12,547 nt of DNA from Ophiosphaerella korrae (GCA_028456385.1 JALNQF010000853.1:1-12547); one strand, 5' to 3'; shown: positions 1 through 10,000, numbered from the stretch's first letter. Numbers and translations are program-made. Notes: generated from the letters alone by a model not told the origin.

Positions 1-98
1 TTATAATTCGCGATCTTAGTAAATACAAAGTATAAAGCTAAGTACGTAATAAATTTATAATTTATAATCTTAGTAAACACGAAGTATAAAGCTAGCTA
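1..98 (+). repeat. 54-bp tandem repeat in U3 of the 5' LTR
   Basis: Two head-to-tail units with a 54-bp period lie here. The first is cut by the window edge (1-44) and the second is 45-98. GATCTTAGTAAATAC at 12 recurs as AATCTTAGTAAACAC at 66, followed in both by AAGTATAAAGCTA. The same repeat with the same period is in the 3' LTR at 6732-6839. Tandem repeats in U3 often carry promoter or enhancer elements, but none is recognised here. Confidence 0.8.
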
Positions 99-265
99 AG
101 AAAATATAGGTATATAGTTAGTAAGTAATACGTATTATTAGGATAGTATTAGTAATCTAATCTTTAACCTAGAACGCTAATACTTAATATTATATACATA
201 AATTAACTATTATTTATAGTTATTACTAATTACTATATAAGCTTTTATTATTACCTTGTAATTTA

Positions 266-287
266 CTAATAACCTAAAGGTTATTAG
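266..287. other. LTR hairpin
   Basis: A perfect inverted repeat, with arms CTAATAACCT and AGGTTATTAG and a 2-nt AA loop, lies near the LTR 3' end. The equivalent hairpin is at 414-435 (one T-G wobble) and, perfect again, at 11776-11797. It is missing from the LTR at 6719-7028. It could be an RNA structure near polyadenylation or in the strong-stop region. No function can be shown from sequence. Confidence 0.6.
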
Positions 288-314
288 GAAGTTAACCTTA
301 GTATACCTATTACA

Positions 315-462
315 AACTATAGAACGCTAATATAAGATAATTACGAGATATCTTTTATTATTTATAGTTATTACTAATTATAATATAGACTTTTATTATT
401 ACCTTGTAATTTACTAATAACTTAAAGGTTATTAGGAAGTTAACCCTAGTACACCTATTATA
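315..462 (+). repeat. Second, truncated LTR copy (R-U5-like), subtype B
   Basis: Directly after the LTR end at 314, the sequence restarts inside an LTR at AACTATAGAACGCTAAT and runs to a second LTR end, CCTATTATA (454-462). It corresponds to 166-314 of the first LTR, so about 149 bp is duplicated head to tail. The unit boundary sits exactly on the LTR 3' terminus. The copy is closer to the LTR at 11515-11824 (shared AATATAGACTTTT, few differences) than to 166-314, so it is not a simple local duplication. Gag coding begins immediately after it. Confidence 0.75.
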
Positions 463-463
463 C

Positions 464-1990
464 CTTACTAATTTAGTTATTACAAGAAGTAAAGCGTAAG
501 TAGCGTATAGTCTAGCTAATATAATAGTAGAAAGTTTAACTAAATAAATAGCTAAGGTACTTAAGAGTAGTTATAAATTAGATAGTATAGTATTAGAGAT
601 AATTAAAGATTATATAAATAACTTAATCTTAGAAAAAGAAGATATAAAGATAGTAATTAATACTTTAGAAACGTAGAACAAGAAACTATAAGATTATATA
701 AAGTAAAATAAAGTATAAATTAAAGCTATTATTAAAGGATAAAATTAGATAGAACTAATTACCTAATAACTAGAAATAAGTATAATAAAAAAGCTACTAA
801 GGATACTTATACTTAAGAAATTTAATAAAATAAGAGAAAAACTAAGACCTTTTATAGTATTAGTATAACTCTAGATAGATATATAAGTACTATACTTTAA
901 TATAGAAGAAAAGAAGGTAATATATATTAGAATATACTTTAAAGAGGATATAATAAGATAGTTTAAACCTTACTATATAGATTATACAATATACGCTCTA
1001 ATAATATAGAAAGATAAAACTAGAGCTATTTTTAGAAGTTATAAATACTTTACTAAGTAAATAAGAGTAGTATTTAGAGATATAGATATTACCTAATAAG
1101 CTAAAGAGAAACTTAAAAGGCTTATATAAAGTAAGAGTATTCTAGAATATATATTATAATTTAAATAACTAAGTTAGAATATAGAATAGAATAAATTAGC
1201 TCTTATATTACGATTTAAATAAGAACTTAATATAAAAATCTAATATAAAATAATATATATAGAAAAGCCTAGAATACTAGAAGCTCTAAAATAATAGGTA
1301 ATCTAAATTAATAATAATCTTTAAGAATAGAAGAAAAATAAGTATAGTAGCTAAACTAGAAATTAGGACGCTAGAGACTCTATAATCCTTAACGTAAACA
1401 AGGATAAGAAGAGAAGAAAGAATAAAGACTTTACATATTTTAACTATAATAAGAAAGGCTACTATATAAAAGACTACTAATTATAAAAGAAGAAGGATAT
1501 AGTATATTATAAATATAGAAAACTAAGATACTTTACTAAAGACTATAGAAGTAAAAACTATAAGAAAGAAAAAGAAGCTTAGTTAAAAATAACTAAGAAA
1601 AAGAAAGAAATACTATAAGTATAGGCTAAACCTTAGGAGAAAGTAGCTAAGAGTAAAAAATTATAATATATAATACTCTATTAGACTTTTTATTATAAAG
1701 ATAACTACTATATATATTTTTCTAGTAAGTAGAGAGTAGAATACTTCCTATAATAAAGAAATAGAGTAGTAGTAATAAAAGAAAGAATAAAAGCGTAGCT
1801 AAAAGAAATAGTATACGTAATAAACCTACTAATAGAAGATTTAGAAGGGGAAGAGCCTAGGACCCTATTAATCTAAGCTAAAGGACTAGTACTAGATAAA
1901 GAGACTACTATAGCTTCCTCTAAAAGACTATAAGAAAGTAGAAAATAGATTAGTATAAGAAGTATAGAGTATACCTAGCTAGATATATAT
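464..1990 (+). pseudogene. gag remnant (capsid plus two CCHC zinc knuckles)
   Basis: Gag forms the virus-like particle and its nucleocapsid binds element RNA. Frame 2 is coding-like from the LTR end. A capsid-type stretch beginning Leu-Arg-Pro-Phe at 842 continues to about 1350. Two zinc knuckles with C-x2-C-x4-H-x4-C spacing follow in the same frame: 1436-1477 (ligand codons at 1436, 1445, 1460, 1475) and 1505-1546 (1505, 1514, 1529, 1544). All eight ligand codons now read TAT or TAC (Tyr), exactly what TG-to-TA and CA-to-TA changes do to Cys and His codons. The original start is lost because ATG became ATA; candidates lie at about 524-530 (adjacent ATA ATA). No frame change separates it from pol, and the 3' boundary given is approximate. 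Confidence 0.8.
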
Positions 1991-2870
1991 AGTTATAATA
2001 GCTATATAATAATAGATATAGAAGAATAATATAAAAAATAAAAGTTTATTTAGAAATACTTACTAGTTATAAGTATAGAGAGAGCGTACAAAGACTAAAA
2101 AGAATATAATCCTAAAAAAATAAAGTTTATACTATTTTAAGAATAGATAAAGTAATATATAGTTATAGTAAGAAGAATACTTATATAAAGAGAGTAGTAG
2201 TACTTTATAAGAAAAATATAATAGATTAATAAAGCCTATATACTAAGAGTACTAGTAGTATACTATATCTTAACTATAGATACGCCTAGAAAAGACAAGT
2301 ACTAAGAAAGAGATAATAAAATAATAAATCTAAAATATCTAGTATACTTTAAAGTATTATAAATATTATACCTAGAGAAGAATTATACTATATATAGAAA
2401 CCTTAAAGTAAATAACAAAGTATAGCTTATAAAAAGAAGAAGCTATAATTATATAAGAGTAATTCTAGTAAAAGATATCTAAGGATAAGAAATTATACTT
2501 AAAGAAAGTTACGTAGTAATAAGACCTAGACTAAAACTATTAATAAAATACGTCCTAGGAAGACTATAGTATAAATATAAGTATAATAAATATCTAAAAT
2601 ATAAAGAATATAAACTTAAAATAAGGCTATAGCTCTAGAAGAATAGATAATTTATAAAAATACTAAAGTAAAAATAGCTAGAAGGTATAAGAAGCCTATA
2701 TATTATAAAAATAGGTACTTACTAAAGAAAGAAAGTATAATTAATAATTAATAGTAGAGCTATAAGAAACTTTATATTAAAGAAGTTTATAGAAATAGAA
2801 GGAATATAGTATATAATAAAGAAATACCTTTAATAGTTAAGTATAATTAAAGGAAATCTATTCTAGAAAC
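1991..2870 (+). pseudogene. pol remnant: linker and aspartic protease, copy 1
   Basis: The retroviral-type aspartic protease cleaves the Gag-Pol polyprotein. The active-site segment is at 2750-2776 in frame 2 and reads Asn-Ser-Arg-Ala-Ile-Arg-Asn-Phe-Ile. The expected catalytic Asp-Ser-Gly is changed to Asn-Ser-Arg by two TG-to-TA events (the preceding codon ends in T, then AGT GGA becomes AGT AGA). Copy 2 has the same Asn at 7539-7541 but keeps the following Thr codon (ACA, 7551-7553). The stretch before the protease stays in the same frame as Gag but has no domain I can name. A pre-protease linker is usual in this superfamily. Confidence 0.78.
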
Positions 2871-3229
2871 TAATTAGGTTTAAAATAGTTCTCTTTACAC
2901 TAGAACTAAAAAAGATAATAATTAAGAATATAGTTATAGATATAACAACAATTAATAATAAATAAAATATAATACTAAAAATACTATAGTTATAAATAAC
3001 TAACCTATATATTAATTAGAGAATAGGAAAAATTAGTTACTACAAAATAGAAAAACTAAAAGCTAATATTAGTATATATAAAAGAGAATTCCCTAAAGAA
3101 TATAAGAAATAAGAAAAATAGCTTATAGAACCTAAAGACTACCTTCTAGAATATTAGCTATAGGACTTAGCGATAGAAATAGAAGAAGAAAAAGATATAA
3201 GATAGAGCCTAGTCTACTAAAAAATAGAA

Positions 3230-4480
3230 GAAGAGTTTAAAATTAAGTAAACGTTTATTAGAAATATACTAAAGAAAAGATAGATAAAAGAATTTAAGTC
3301 CTTAGTAGTATATAGACTTATATTTATAGATAAAAAGAAGATAAATAATAAAAGACCTTATATAGATTTTAAAAAGACTAATATAGTTATAAATAAGAAT
3401 TAATACTTTTTACTATAAATTAATATAATATAAGATAAACTATAAAGAGTAACAATCTTTATAAAGCTAAATATCTAGAACACTTACTACTAAATTAGAA
3501 TTAAGTAAAGTAATAAATAAAAAATAGTATATAGAATACAATAAAGATTATATAAATACCTAGTTATACTATTTAGACTAATAAACGTACTAGTAGCCTT
3601 TTAAGAAAGAATTAATATAGTACTAAGAGAGTACTTAGACGTATTTATATTTATATACCTAGACAATATTCTTATATTCTTAGAAATAGAAGAAGAATAC
3701 GTATAATACGTATATAAGGTACTAGAGAAACTAGTAGAAAATAAACTATTTCTTAAAATAAGAAAATGCAAATTCTATATAAAAGAAATAGATTTCCTTA
3801 GATTTATTATTAAACTAAGAAAAATCAAGATTAACTTAGAAAAGATTAGATTAATTAATAAATAGCTAACTCTAAAAAACCTAAAAGAAGTATAATAGTT
3901 TTATAGACTAGTAAACTTTTATAAAAAGTTAATAGTAAAATAGTTTAAAAATATAGAACTAATAATAAAGCTTATAAAAAAGGATACACTATTTAAATAG
4001 ACTAAAGAATATAAGGAAGTATTTAATAAGATTAAAAAGAAGTTTACTAAAAACCTAGTTATTAGAATATATAACCTAGACTTACTAGTAATAGTAAAAA
4101 TAGACGTATCTAACTTAGTCTATAAAATAGTACTAATATAGGAAGACCTAAAGACTAAAAAAGAATACTTAGTTAAATACTTCTTTAAGAAGATAAAAAT
4201 AGTAGAACTTAACTACCTAATCTATAATAAAAAGATACTAGTAATTTACAAAGTATTTAAATAATAGAGAGTATACCTATAAAAAGTAAAGTATAAGATA
4301 AAGGTCTATATAGATTATAAGAACTTTATAAGATTTATAACAAATAAGGAATTATTATAATACTATACAAGATAGTAAGAATACTTATTAATATTTAACC
4401 TAGAAATTATATATACAAAAGAGAAAGATAATTAATTTATAGACGCCTTTAGTAGAAGACTAGACTTATAAGAAGAAGTA
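3230..4480 (+). pseudogene. pol remnant: reverse transcriptase and RNase H, copy 1
   Basis: This part copies the element RNA into DNA and degrades the RNA strand. The RT core runs from about 3290. The first catalytic motif (Leu-Asp in family members) is at 3467-3472 and now reads Leu-Asn, while copy 2 keeps Asp at 8259-8261. The YxDD-box position is 3656-3667 and reads Tyr-Leu-Asp-Asn, followed by Ile-Leu-Ile-Phe. The RNase H start motif (Lys-Ile-Asp-Val-Ser) has its Asp at 4103-4105. The terminal Asp-Ala-Phe-Ser-Arg has its Asp at 4442-4444. All these lie in frame 2, with RIP stops between them. Confidence 0.87.
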
Positions 4481-4639
4481 AGCGCTACTAGTATAGTTCT
4501 AGTAAAGAATAAAGAAAGATATCTAGTCCTAAATATACCTAAAATAGCTGCAACACTTAAAAGAATAAGTAGTAAGTTAAACGAATAGATTTAGAAAACA
4601 ACGCAAGAAGTATCTAAAGAAATAAAGAAACTAGAGATC

Positions 4640-5800
4640 TAAGAAGGATTTATATAAGCTTATAGAAGAATATATATCTTAAGAAAAATTTAGAGAGAAT
4701 TTATATAACAATTCTATAAATTACTAGTATATAGTTACTAAGGTATTAAAAAAATATTAGATAGACTACTATAAGACTATTATATTCTAAAAGCAAGATA
4801 ATTAGTAATAGAAGTACTACAAGACTATATAAAATACTAGAAGAACAAGTATAATAGATATACACTATATAGGATACTATAACTAGTAAAAATACTAGAA
4901 TAACTATAGGGAGTTATTATAATAGACTTTATTACAAAACTACTAAAGTCTAAAGACTTAATATTAGAGGTTAAGTATAATAGAATCTTAATAATAGTAG
5001 ATAAACTTATAAAGTATTTATACTTTAGACTATATAGAGAGAAAAGCAAGATAGAAGTTACTATATATTAGGTCCTAGGAACCGTAATAAGTTAATATAA
5101 ACTACTAGATAAAATTATTATAGATAGAGATATACGATTTATATTAAAACTATAAGGAATAATAATAGCGTAATTAGGAATATAATATATAATATCTATA
5201 GCATACTATCTATAAATAGATAGATAATCTAAACAAATAAATTAGATAGTAGAATAATATTTAAGATGCTACCTTAACTATAACTAGAATAATTAAGTAT
5301 AACTACTACTTATAGCATAGTTAGTATACAATAGTACAAAGAATATAGTAATAAGAGTATTACTTTTCTTTATAAACTATAGATTTAAACCTAATATATA
5401 TTAGATACTAAGGAACTAGATATCCTAGTCTTTAAGAAGAGAAAACTTTACTAATAGACTTAAGAATATATATAATTAACTAAGACAAAATATAGAATTC
5501 TTATATAATTAGATAGCTAAGTACTACAATAAGAAATACAAAAAGAGACCCTAATTTAAAGAGAGAGAAAAAGTATAGTTAGTATAGAAAAATATTAAAA
5601 GTAAGTAACTAAGTTTAAAATTAGACTACGTTAAGATAAAACTATATAAAGTAGAGAAAGAAGTTATACTAGTTATATTTAAACTAAAACTACTAAGTAA
5701 GATAAGAATATACTAAATATTCTACGTAGCTCTACTAGAATAAGTACTATAAGAAGTAGAACTACTAGTATACAAAGTAGATACGTATAGAGAACAAGAA
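4640..5800 (+). pseudogene. pol remnant: integrase, copy 1
   Basis: Integrase inserts the cDNA into the chromosome. The N-terminal zinc-binding module keeps H-x6-H-x29-C-x2-C spacing at codons 4715, 4736, 4826 and 4835, with every ligand now Tyr. In the catalytic core the first Asp is at 4925-4927 (Ile-Asp-Phe context). The second is at 5123-5125, in the Asp-Arg-Asp-x-Arg-Phe block. The Glu position at 5231-5233 has become AAA (Lys) after a T, as RIP predicts; copy 2 keeps GAA. The C-terminal module carries an Ile-Tyr-x-Ile-Phe-Tyr-Val-Ala-Leu-Leu-Glu stretch at about 5708-5740, which corresponds to the IHxxFHVxLL motif of Ty3/Gypsy integrases. The frame is 2 throughout. Confidence 0.87.
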
Positions 5801-5959
5801 AAATAGAAAGTTAAAAAAATCCTATAGTACTAGTTCTATAATAGAAGAAACTATTACTTAATAGAATAGATAGGTATAGACAAAAAAGGATAACTATAGG
5901 AAAAAATATAAGAACTAGAGGATAATCTTAATTACTTTAAGAAACTAGAAGAGTTCTAA
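5801..5959 (+). pseudogene. pol remnant: C-terminal chromodomain, copy 1
   Basis: Chromodomains at the integrase C terminus bind methylated histone H3 and steer chromoviruses into heterochromatin. Frame 2 shows an Ile-Leu segment, an Arg-Arg-x-Tyr-Tyr-Leu-Ile stretch at about 5843-5862, Trp positions turned to TAG at 5867-5869 and 5897-5899, and a closing Leu-Glu-Asp-Asn-Leu ... Leu-Glu-Glu-Phe at about 5912-5956. In copy 2 the matching core reads Tyr-Leu-Val-Lys before a TAA that replaces Trp, closer to the usual consensus. The TAA at 5957 may be the true stop or an old Gln; another TAA follows at 5963. Confidence 0.75.
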
Positions 5960-6718
5960 AGTTAAAACCTTCTAGAACGCCTTATAGTAAACTAAGAAAA
6001 TTAGTACTACTATTACTAAATAGAGAGATATTAGGAACGCCTAATACAATAGGAGCTAGAGTAGCCTAAACTATATCCTTAAGGTCTATCTTAGCCTCTA
6101 AGGTACAAGACTATTTAGATAATTTAGCGTTATTATAAGCCTTTATCTTATAAAGATACTTAATACAAGAATAAAGATCTACTAGCTTATAAAGAGTTAG
6201 CTTATACTTAGCCTTAGCTTTTATAAGCTATAATAATAGTATCTCTTAAGCCTAGTTAATAGCTCGCCCTATATAATTTAGTAAGAAGAGACTATATAGA
6301 AATTAAGTACTTACACTCTATAAGAGAAATACTAGATAGTATATACTTATATTAAATATTAGCTAAGATATACTTACTATAGTGTTTACTATCCTTTAAA
6401 GATATAAGATAAGTAAGTTTTAATTAAGTATAATAGGTACAAGGAAATATTTTAACCTTATTATAAGTAACACGAGTAATAAGAAAGAGTTTATTATAAT
6501 TAGAACGCAAAGATATAGAAAGTAATAAAGAACTAGAGATAAATAAAGAAACTAGACTAATAACTTTAGGCCTAAGATAGAGAAATAAGAACCTATCTAA
6601 AGAAGAGAATAGTATTATAGCTATAATAAGAGAAAGCTAATTTAAACTAATAAGCCCTACTATAAACAATAATAATACGTATAACCCCTAGAGAGATAAA
6701 CTAGATTAGGAGACTAAC
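5937..6718 (-). pseudogene. Antisense accessory ORF remnant between pol and 3' LTR, copy 1
   Basis: The interval between the chromodomain and the 3' LTR does not read as coding on + but does on -. From about 6700 to 6220 (codons starting at + positions congruent to 1 mod 3) a Leu/Ser/Ile-rich frame runs with few stops, all TAA or TAG. From about 6218 to 5937 (congruent to 0) a second frame continues with Tyr-Leu-Tyr-Lys-Ile-Lys-Ala near 6134-6152 and Leu-Glu-Gly-Phe-Asn near 5964-5975. The matching region of copy 2 keeps both frames and similar residues, including Lys-Val-Ile-x-Leu-Val-Ser-Leu. I recognise no family. Hydrophobicity may be inflated because RIP turns Thr to Ile and Ala to Val. 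It overlaps the 3' end of pol tail to tail. It could still be a non-coding 3' region. Confidence 0.45.
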
Positions 6719-7028
6719 TATAATAAAGATACGTAATAAATTCGTAATTCGCGATCTTAGTAAATATAAAGTATAAAGCTAAGTACGTAATAGATTTATA
6801 ATTCGCGATCTTAGTAAATATAAAGTATAAAGCCTACTAAGAAATATAAGTATATAGTTAGTAGGATACGTATTATTAGGATAATATTAGTAATTTAATC
6901 CTTTAACTATAGAACGCTAATACAAGATAGTTATAGAATATCTTCTATTATTTACAAGTTATTATAGATTACCTCTAAGCTTTTACTATTAACTTACAAT
7001 CTACTAACTTCTTATACAAGTACCTATA
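6719..7028 (+). repeat. 3' LTR of copy 1, subtype A
   Basis: This is a direct repeat of the 5' LTR: the 54-bp doublet (6732-6839), the CGTATTATTAGGATA block at about 6868, AACTATAGAACGCTAATAC at about 6905, and CTAAGCTTTTACTATTA. The start is set at TATAAT (6719), the RIP form of TGTAAT, which mirrors the ATTACA at the LTR end. The end near ACCTATA (7028) is approximate. Relative to the other LTRs it lacks the 22-bp hairpin near its end. The purine-rich TTAGGAGA just upstream (about 6706) is a weak polypurine-tract candidate. Confidence 0.75.
6732..6839 (+). repeat. 54-bp tandem repeat in U3 of the copy 1 3' LTR
   Basis: Two complete units, 6732-6785 and 6786-6839, both begin CGTAAT and contain TTCGCGATCTTAGTAAATAT followed by AAAGTATAAAGC. 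The second unit ends differently (CCTACTA in place of CTAAGTA). It is the same repeat as at 1-98. Confidence 0.85.
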
Positions 7029-7052
7029 GTTAACGATAGGTAGCCTATAATA

Positions 7053-10000
7053 TATATCTTAACTATAGATATACTTAGAAAAGATAAATACTAGGAAGGA
7101 GATAATAAAATAATAGATCTAAGATACTTAGTATACTTTAAAGTATTATAGATATTATACTTAGATAAAAATTATATTATATATAGGAACTCTAAAGTAA
7201 ATAATAATATATAGCTTACTAAAAGAAGAGGCTATAACTATATAAGAGAAATTCTAGTAGAAGATATCTAAGGATAAGAGATAATACTAGAGGAAGAGTA
7301 CCTAGTAATAAGGCTAGGACTAAAACTATCTAAAAAATACGTCCTAGGAAGACTATAGTATAAATTCACGTATAATAAATATCTAAAATATAAAGAATAT
7401 AAACTTAAAATAAAGCTATAGCTCTAGAAAGATAGATAATTTATAAAATTACTTAAGTAAAAATAGCTAGAAAGTATAAGAGGCCTATATATTACAAAAA
7501 TAAGTATATACTAAGAAAAAAAAGTATAATTAAGAATTAATAGTAGAGCTACAAGAAATTTTATATTAAAGAAATTTATAGAAATATAAGGAATACGTTA
7601 TATAATAAAGAGATACCCTTAATAACTAAGTATAATTAAAGGAAAACTATTCTAGGAACCTATTAAGTTTAAGATAGTTTCCTCTACGTTAGAACTAGAA
7701 GAGATAATAATTAAAAATATAGTTATAGATATAACAATAATTAATAATAAATAAGATATAATACTAGGTATACTATAGTTATAGATAATAAACCTAAAGA
7801 TTAATTAGAGAATAAGAAAAATTAGTTATCTTAAGAAAGATATATTAAAAGCTAATATAAGCACATATAAAGGAGAATTTCTTAAAGAATATAAGAAATA
7901 AGAAAAATAACTTATAGAACCTAAAGACTACTTTCTAGAATATTAGCTATAAGACTTAGTAATAGATATAAAAGAAGATAAGAACGTAAGATAAAGCTTA
8001 GTTTATAGAAAAATAAAAGAAAAATCTAAAATTAAATAAGTATTTATTAAAAACGCTATAAAGAAAAGATAGATATAAGAATCTAAGTTTTTAGTAGTAT
8101 ATAGACTTATCTTTATAGATAAAAAAAAAATAAGTAATAAAAGACTTTACGTAGACTTTAGAAAAACTAACATAATTATAAGTAAGAACTAATACTCTTT
8201 ACTATAAATAGATAAAATACAAAATAGACTATAAAAAGTAGAGATCTTTATAAAACTAGATATCTAGAACGCCTACTACTAGATTAGAATTAAGAAAGGT
8301 AATAAATAGAAAATAGTATTTAGAACACAATATAGTCTATATAAATACTTAGTTATACCTTTTAGCTTAATAAACGCACTAGTAGCCTTTTAAGAAAGAA
8401 TTAATATAGTACTAAGAAAGTACTTAGACTTATTTATATTTATATACTTAGATAATATCCTTATATTCTTAGAAATAGAAGAAGAACACGTATAATATAT
8501 ATATAAAGTATTAGAAAAACTAGTAGAAAGTAAACTATTTCTTAAAATAAGGAAATACGAATTCTATATAAAAGAAATAGATTTCCTTAGATTTATTATA
8601 GAACTAGGAAAAATTAAGATTAATCTAGAAAAAATTAAGTTAATTAATAAATAGCTAACACTAAAAAACCTAAAAGAAGTATAATAATTTTATAAGCTAG
8701 TAAACTTTTATAGAAAGTTAATAGTAAGATAGTCTAAAGATATAGAGCTAATAATAAAACTTATAAAGAAAGATACACTATTTAAATAGATAAAAGAATA
8801 TAATAAAGTATTTAATAAGATTAAAAAAAAGTTTATAGAAAATCTAGTTATTAAAATATATAACCTAGACCTACTAGTAATAGTAAAAATAGATATATCT
8901 AACTTAGTCTATAAAATAGTACTAATATAGGAAGACCTAAGAACTAAATAAGAATACTTAGTTAAATACTTCTCTAAGAAAATAAAGCTAGTAGAGCTTA
9001 ACTAGCTAATCTATAATAAAGAAATACTAGTAATCTATAAAGTATTTAAGTAATAGAAAGTATATTTATAAAGAGTAAAATATAAAATAAAAGTCTATAT
9101 AGACTATAAGAACTTTATAAGATTTATACTAAATAAAGAATTAATATAATAATATATAAGATAGTAGAAATTCCTATTAATATTTAACTTAGAAATTATA
9201 TATATAAAAAAAAAGATAACTAATTTATAGACGCTCTTAGTAAAAGACTAGACTTATAAGAAGAAATAAATACTACTAGTATAGTTCTAGTATATAATAA
9301 AGAAAGATACCTAGTCCTAAATATACCTAAAATAGCTAAAATACTTAAAAGAAAAAGTAGTAAGCTAGATAAATAGATTTAGAAAACAATATAAGAAGTA
9401 TCTAAAGAAATAAAAAAACTAGTAATCTAAGAAAGATTTATATAAGCTTATAGAAGGATATATATCTTAAAAAAGATCTAAAGAGAATTTATATAATAAT
9501 TCTATAAATTACTAGTATATAGATACTAAGAGATTAATAAAACTCTAGATAGATTATTATAAGACTATTATATTCTAAAAGTAAGATAGCTAGTAATAAA
9601 GGTACTATAAAACTATATAGAATATTATAGAAATAAGTATAATAGGTACGTACTATATAGGATACTATAACTAGTAGAAGTACTAAAATAACTATAAAGA
9701 GTTATTATAATAGACTTTATTATAAAACTACTAAAGTTAAAAAATCTAATATTAAGAGTTAAGTATAATAGAATTCTAATAATAGTAGATAAACTTATAA
9801 AGTATTTATACTTTAGACTATATAAAGAGAAAAGTAAGATAGAAGTTACTATATACTAAGTCTTAGAAACTATAATTAGTTAATATAGACTACTAGATAA
9901 GATTATTATAGATAAAGATATAAGATTTATATTAAAACTATAAGGAATAATAATAGTATAATTAGGAATATAAAATATAATATCTACTATATATTACTTA

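Larger units (their letters stand above)
1..314 (+). repeat. 5' LTR of copy 1, subtype A
   Basis: This stretch aligns to the 3' LTR at 6719-7028 through the 54-bp tandem repeat, the block CGTATTATTAGGATA at about 130, and AGAACGCTAATAC at 171. It shares with that LTR the subtype-specific TAAGCTTTTA (about 238-247). It ends in CCTATTACA (306-314). This keeps the unmutated ..ACA terminus expected of a TG..CA-type LTR, whereas the equivalent ends at 454-462 and 11816-11824 read ATA. Its 5' terminus is probably just outside the window. U3, R and U5 cannot be delimited precisely. Confidence 0.75.
1..7028 (+). mobile_element. Ty3/Gypsy chromovirus LTR retrotransposon, copy 1, nearly full length, dead
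   Basis: This is the most complete element of the window. In order it has a 5' LTR (1-462, complex), a single gag-pol frame (about 464-5959), an antisense accessory region (5937-6718) and a 3' LTR (6719-7028). The domain order protease, RT, RNase H, integrase, chromodomain is the Ty3/Gypsy order; Copia elements have integrase before RT. The window appears to begin about 20 bp inside the 5' LTR, judged by alignment with the 3' LTR. A target-site duplication therefore cannot be tested. RIP has placed stops throughout every domain, so the element is not autonomous. The two LTRs differ by more than RIP-type changes, so the insertion is old or the copy is recombinant. Confidence 0.88.

Noticed and set aside
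1..98. CRISPR-like array or satellite DNA
   Set aside because: There are only two units with no spacers, and they recur inside another LTR, so they are U3 tandem repeats.
463..482. Primer-binding site next to the 5' LTR
   Set aside because: The sequence after the LTR end has no recognisable tRNA complement. RIP would alter a TGG start, so no call is made.
4837..5049. A 70-codon open frame on the - strand starting with Met
   Set aside because: It lies antisense to the integrase catalytic core, is low-complexity Ser/Tyr/Leu/Ile, and copy 2 gives it no support. It is a chance frame opposite a real relic.
3767..5265. Surviving ATG codons as gene starts
   Set aside because: The two + strand ATG triplets lie inside RT and integrase relics and are followed quickly by stops.
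3230..5800. Ty1/Copia retrotransposon
   Set aside because: Integrase follows RT and RNase H and ends in a chromodomain, the Ty3/Gypsy chromovirus order.
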